Assembly: GCA_963743425.1 (NCBI GenBank)
Contig: CAVUPU010000002.1
Span: 620,001 to 684,000, forward strand
Origin: JAJVID01 sp963743425
GTDB lineage: Bacteria; Acidobacteriota; Blastocatellia; RBC074
DNA length: 64,000 bases
Reading direction: 5' to 3'
Shown here: positions 61,889 through 64,000 of the stretch, in pieces
Layout of the letters: each line of letters opens with the position of its first letter
Position numbering within the stretch: the first letter of the stretch is position 1
Program-made: the position numbers and the translations under genes
The notes under the pieces: generated by a model
Databases searched by the model: none
Told to the model about the DNA's origin: nothing
Seen by the model: only the letters and a program-made list of their open reading frames with translations

Positions 61889-64000
61889 TCAACCTCCCTC
61901 CACTTCCACTAGCACATCATAAAACGTCGCCCCCGCCCCTAAATCCGTCAATCCCTGTGAAGTCACGTCATTCGCGTTGCATCCATCGCTCGTCAGCTTC
62001 TTCCACCACACCGACAGAGCGACGACGACGCCTGGGCGCGCCTTTTCGTTGACGCGCGCTTTGAGTTTGAATTCGCCGCGGTCGTTGAAGACGCGCACGC
62101 GGTCGCCGTCATTGATGTTGCGCGCGGCGGCGTCCGATGGGTGGATTTCCAGATGCGGCTCTTTTTCGGCTTTGACGAAGGTCGGCAGGTTGGCGAAGCT
62201 CGAATTGAGGAAGTTGTGCGCTGGCGGCGAGATGATGGCAAGCGGGTATCTCTTCGCCAGTTCCGGCGCGGTTTGCGCGGATTCGCGCGGCGGGATGTAG
62301 GTCGGCAGCGGGTCAACGCCCTGCTTCGCCAGGGTCTCGCTGAAGAATTCGCACTTGCCGGAAGGAGTCGGGAAGCCACCTTCCGCAAACGGCGCGAAAG
62401 TTTCGGGCACGCTCAAACGCATCCAGCCGCGCTCTTTCAACTCTTCAAACTCGATGCCCCGCATGCGCGGGTGATCGTATTTGATCGCCTGGCGCGCGAT
62501 CTCTTCGTCGGAGTCTTTGAAGCAATCTTCAGTGAAGCCCATGCGTTCGGCCAGCAGGCGGAAGACCTCGCTGTTTGGCCTGGCCTCGCCGATGGCTTCG
62601 ATTGCCGGCTTGTTGATGAGCATGTAGAGATGGCCGTAAGCTTTGTGGATGTCGAAGTGTTCGAGCTGCGTGGTCGCAGGCAGCAGGATGTCGGCGTAAT
62701 CGGCGGTGTCTGTCTGGAAAATCTCGTGGACGACGGTAAAGAGGTCTTCGCGCTTGAAACCGGCGATGACGCTGCGCGAGTCGGGCGCGATGGCCACGGG
62801 GTTGGTGTTGTAGACGTAGATCGCGCGAACCGGCGGATCGAGCGGTTCGAGCGTCTCCGCCGGCGCGTCTTTTACGCGGGGCCGCTGCACGCGCTGATAG
62901 CCGAGCAGCGCGTCGCCGATCGCCGACATGTTGATCGTGCGCGGATTGTTCCAGATCAGGTCAGGTCGTTCCAGAGCCTGGGCGTTGATGCCGAAGGTTC
63001 CCGAAGTCGAGAGCAGAGCGCCTCCAGCCGCGTCGCGCCAGGCGCCGACCAGCGCGGGCAAACAGGTGATCGCGCGCACGGCCATTCCTCCGCCGGCGTG
63101 GCGCTGCAAGCCGTAATTCAATCGGATCGCCGCGGGCTTCGTAGTCGCGTATTCGCGCGCAAGCTTGACGATCGCCTCTTCGCTCAGGCCCGTAATCGCG
63201 GCGACGCGGGACGGCGGGTATTCCATCACGCGTTCGCGCAGCAGATCGAAGCCCAGCGTGTAGCGTTCGACGTAATCGTGATCGATAAGATTCTCTCTGA
63301 TGATCACGTTCATCATCGCCAGCGCCAGCGCGCCGTCCGTGCCCGGCAACACGGCCAGATGCTCGTCGCATTTTTCAGCGGTCAGGCTGCGGTACGGGTC
63401 AATCGCGATCACTTTCGCGCCTTTACGTTTGGCCTCCAGAATCTTCGGCCACAAGTGCACGTTCGACGTGATGACATTCGACCCCCAGATAATGATCAGC
63501 TTCGCATTGCTGAACTGCTCCGGGTCTGTGCCTATGCTCAAGCCGATGGTCGCGCGATAACCCGCCGCGCCAGCATCGGCGCAGATCGTCCGCGCCAGCA
63601 GCGACGCGCCGAGTTTGTGGAAGAAACGCCGGTCAATCGATTGACTCTGCACAAACCCCATCGTGCCCGCGTAGCTGTAGGGCAGAATCGCTTGAGGATT
63701 GTCCGTAGCGATCTCTTTGAACTTCGCGGCGATCGTGTCCAGAGCCTCGTCCCACGAAATGCGCTCGAAAATCCCCTTGCCCTTCTCGCCCGCGCGCTTC
63801 ATTGGATAGAGCACGCGCTCCGGGCTGTAAGTCCGCTCCAGATAGCGGTTGACCTTCGTGCAGAGAAAGCCGTCAGTGGTCGGATGATCTTTCGCGCCCT
63901 CGATCTTGACCGCGCGCCCGTTCTCGACGGTGACGAAGAACGAACAGGTATCGGGGCAATCGTGGGGGCACGCGCCGCGAATAGTTTTGCGATCTTGTAT
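61889..64000 (-). CDS. molybdopterin-dependent oxidoreductase (bis-MGD), partial at the right edge
   Basis: About 703 residues are in the window; the N-terminus runs off the right edge. The 4Fe-4S motif begins CPHDCPDTC (about 20 residues from the edge), followed by VKIEGAKDHPTTDGFLCTKV. Then the molybdopterin oxidoreductase domain (RISWDEALDTIAAKFKE, IIIWGSNVITSNVHLWPKIL, VIAIDPYRSLTAEKCDEHLA) and the MGD-binding C-terminal domain (LEIHPSDAAARNINDGDRVR, HNFLNSSFANLPTFV). It belongs to the DMSO reductase family; no electron-transfer or membrane subunit is present, so substrate and location are open. The stop is followed after 1 nt by the HEPN-like gene. Confidence 0.87.
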   Translation of the reverse strand: MQDRKTIRGACPHDCPDTCSFFVTVENGRAVKIEGAKDHPTTDGFLCTKVNRYLERTYSPERVLYPMKRAGEKGKGIFERISWDEALDTIAAKFKEIATDNPQAILPYSYAGTMGFVQSQSIDRRFFHKLGASLLARTICADAGAAGYRATIGLSIGTDPEQFSNAKLIIIWGSNVITSNVHLWPKILEAKRKGAKVIAIDPYRSLTAEKCDEHLAVLPGTDGALALAMMNVIIRENLIDHDYVERYTLGFDLLRERVMEYPPSRVAAITGLSEEAIVKLAREYATTKPAAIRLNYGLQRHAGGGMAVRAITCLPALVGAWRDAAGGALLSTSGTFGINAQALERPDLIWNNPRTINMSAIGDALLGYQRVQRPRVKDAPAETLEPLDPPVRAIYVYNTNPVAIAPDSRSVIAGFKREDLFTVVHEIFQTDTADYADILLPATTQLEHFDIHKAYGHLYMLINKPAIEAIGEARPNSEVFRLLAERMGFTEDCFKDSDEEIARQAIKYDHPRMRGIEFEELKERGWMRLSVPETFAPFAEGGFPTPSGKCEFFSETLAKQGVDPLPTYIPPRESAQTAPELAKRYPLAIISPPAHNFLNSSFANLPTFVKAEKEPHLEIHPSDAAARNINDGDRVRVFNDRGEFKLKARVNEKARPGVVVALSVWWKKLTSDGCNANDVTSQGLTDLGAGATFYDVLVEVEGG

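Overview
This 64 kb window looks like a chromosomal piece of an environmental bacterium, most likely Acidobacteriota (class not certain, perhaps Blastocatellia-like). The grounds are the GC-rich coding sequence, a very large TonB-dependent receptor with an N-terminal carboxypeptidase-regulatory-like domain (55994-59246), paired PP2C/RsbU phosphatases, and many long perfect or near-perfect intergenic inverted repeats. It is mainly a catabolic and housekeeping region with scattered decayed genes. I see no rRNA, tRNA or CRISPR array.

Layout. 1-7.5 kb: end of a Gfo/Idh dehydrogenase, a secreted PIG-L deacetylase, a small zinc-finger protein, a secreted unknown, a structured noncoding stretch bounded by IS200/IS605-type hairpins, a fused alpha-beta 2-oxoacid dehydrogenase E1, and a creatininase-family protein. 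7.5-17.5 kb (minus strand): a tight operon-like run of HutH-type ammonia-lyase, flavin monooxygenase, 78-aa protein, old-yellow-enzyme reductase, SDR, enoyl-CoA hydratase, RidA, benzoate-CoA-ligase-like enzyme and a TPR-fused site-2 protease. The monooxygenase and reductase look like the two halves of the fused 2-aminobenzoyl-CoA/salicylyl-CoA monooxygenase-reductase, so the run is best read as a CoA-dependent aromatic pathway. 17.6-26.4 kb: exported cyclase-family protein, formylglycine-generating enzyme, an Rbs-type sugar ABC transporter (permease, ATPase, lipoprotein), an exported aldose 1-epimerase and a LarA-like protein. 26.5-28.7 kb: TetR regulator and a two-gene operon with a strong promoter and three TGAAC(A/G)CGTTCA-type palindromes. 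29-38.8 kb: secreted unknown, zinc-ribbon protein, a broken antitoxin/PIN pair, two SDRs, two Gfo/Idh enzymes and a SIS-domain protein (sugar catabolism), an SPFH protein with a 50-aa membrane partner, and a MetE-like protein. 38.9-48 kb: Tat-exported amidase, DUF4142 protein, an Omp85-type barrel carrying a 336-bp nested palindrome in frame, a dead IS630 element, a decayed PA14/YD-repeat gene with two small followers, and a sigma-54 activator with an internal deletion. 48.4-64 kb: two tandem membrane PP2C/RsbU phosphatases, a nine-copy 14-bp tandem repeat, a flavin-reductase-like protein, a sigma-like factor, an M23/L,D-transpeptidase fusion, the TonB receptor, an aldo/keto reductase, a VapC-type PIN toxin with its HTH antitoxin and a HEPN-like neighbour, and a bis-MGD molybdoenzyme running off the right end.

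Two themes recur. First, long inverted repeats of several families lie within about 0-20 nt of stop codons, and in several genes supply the last codons and the stop. Second, four long genes (45440-47091, 50866-53266, 54641-55841, 55994-59246) each carry one single-base frameshift; because the two halves are otherwise intact, either consensus errors or recent pseudogenisation could explain this.
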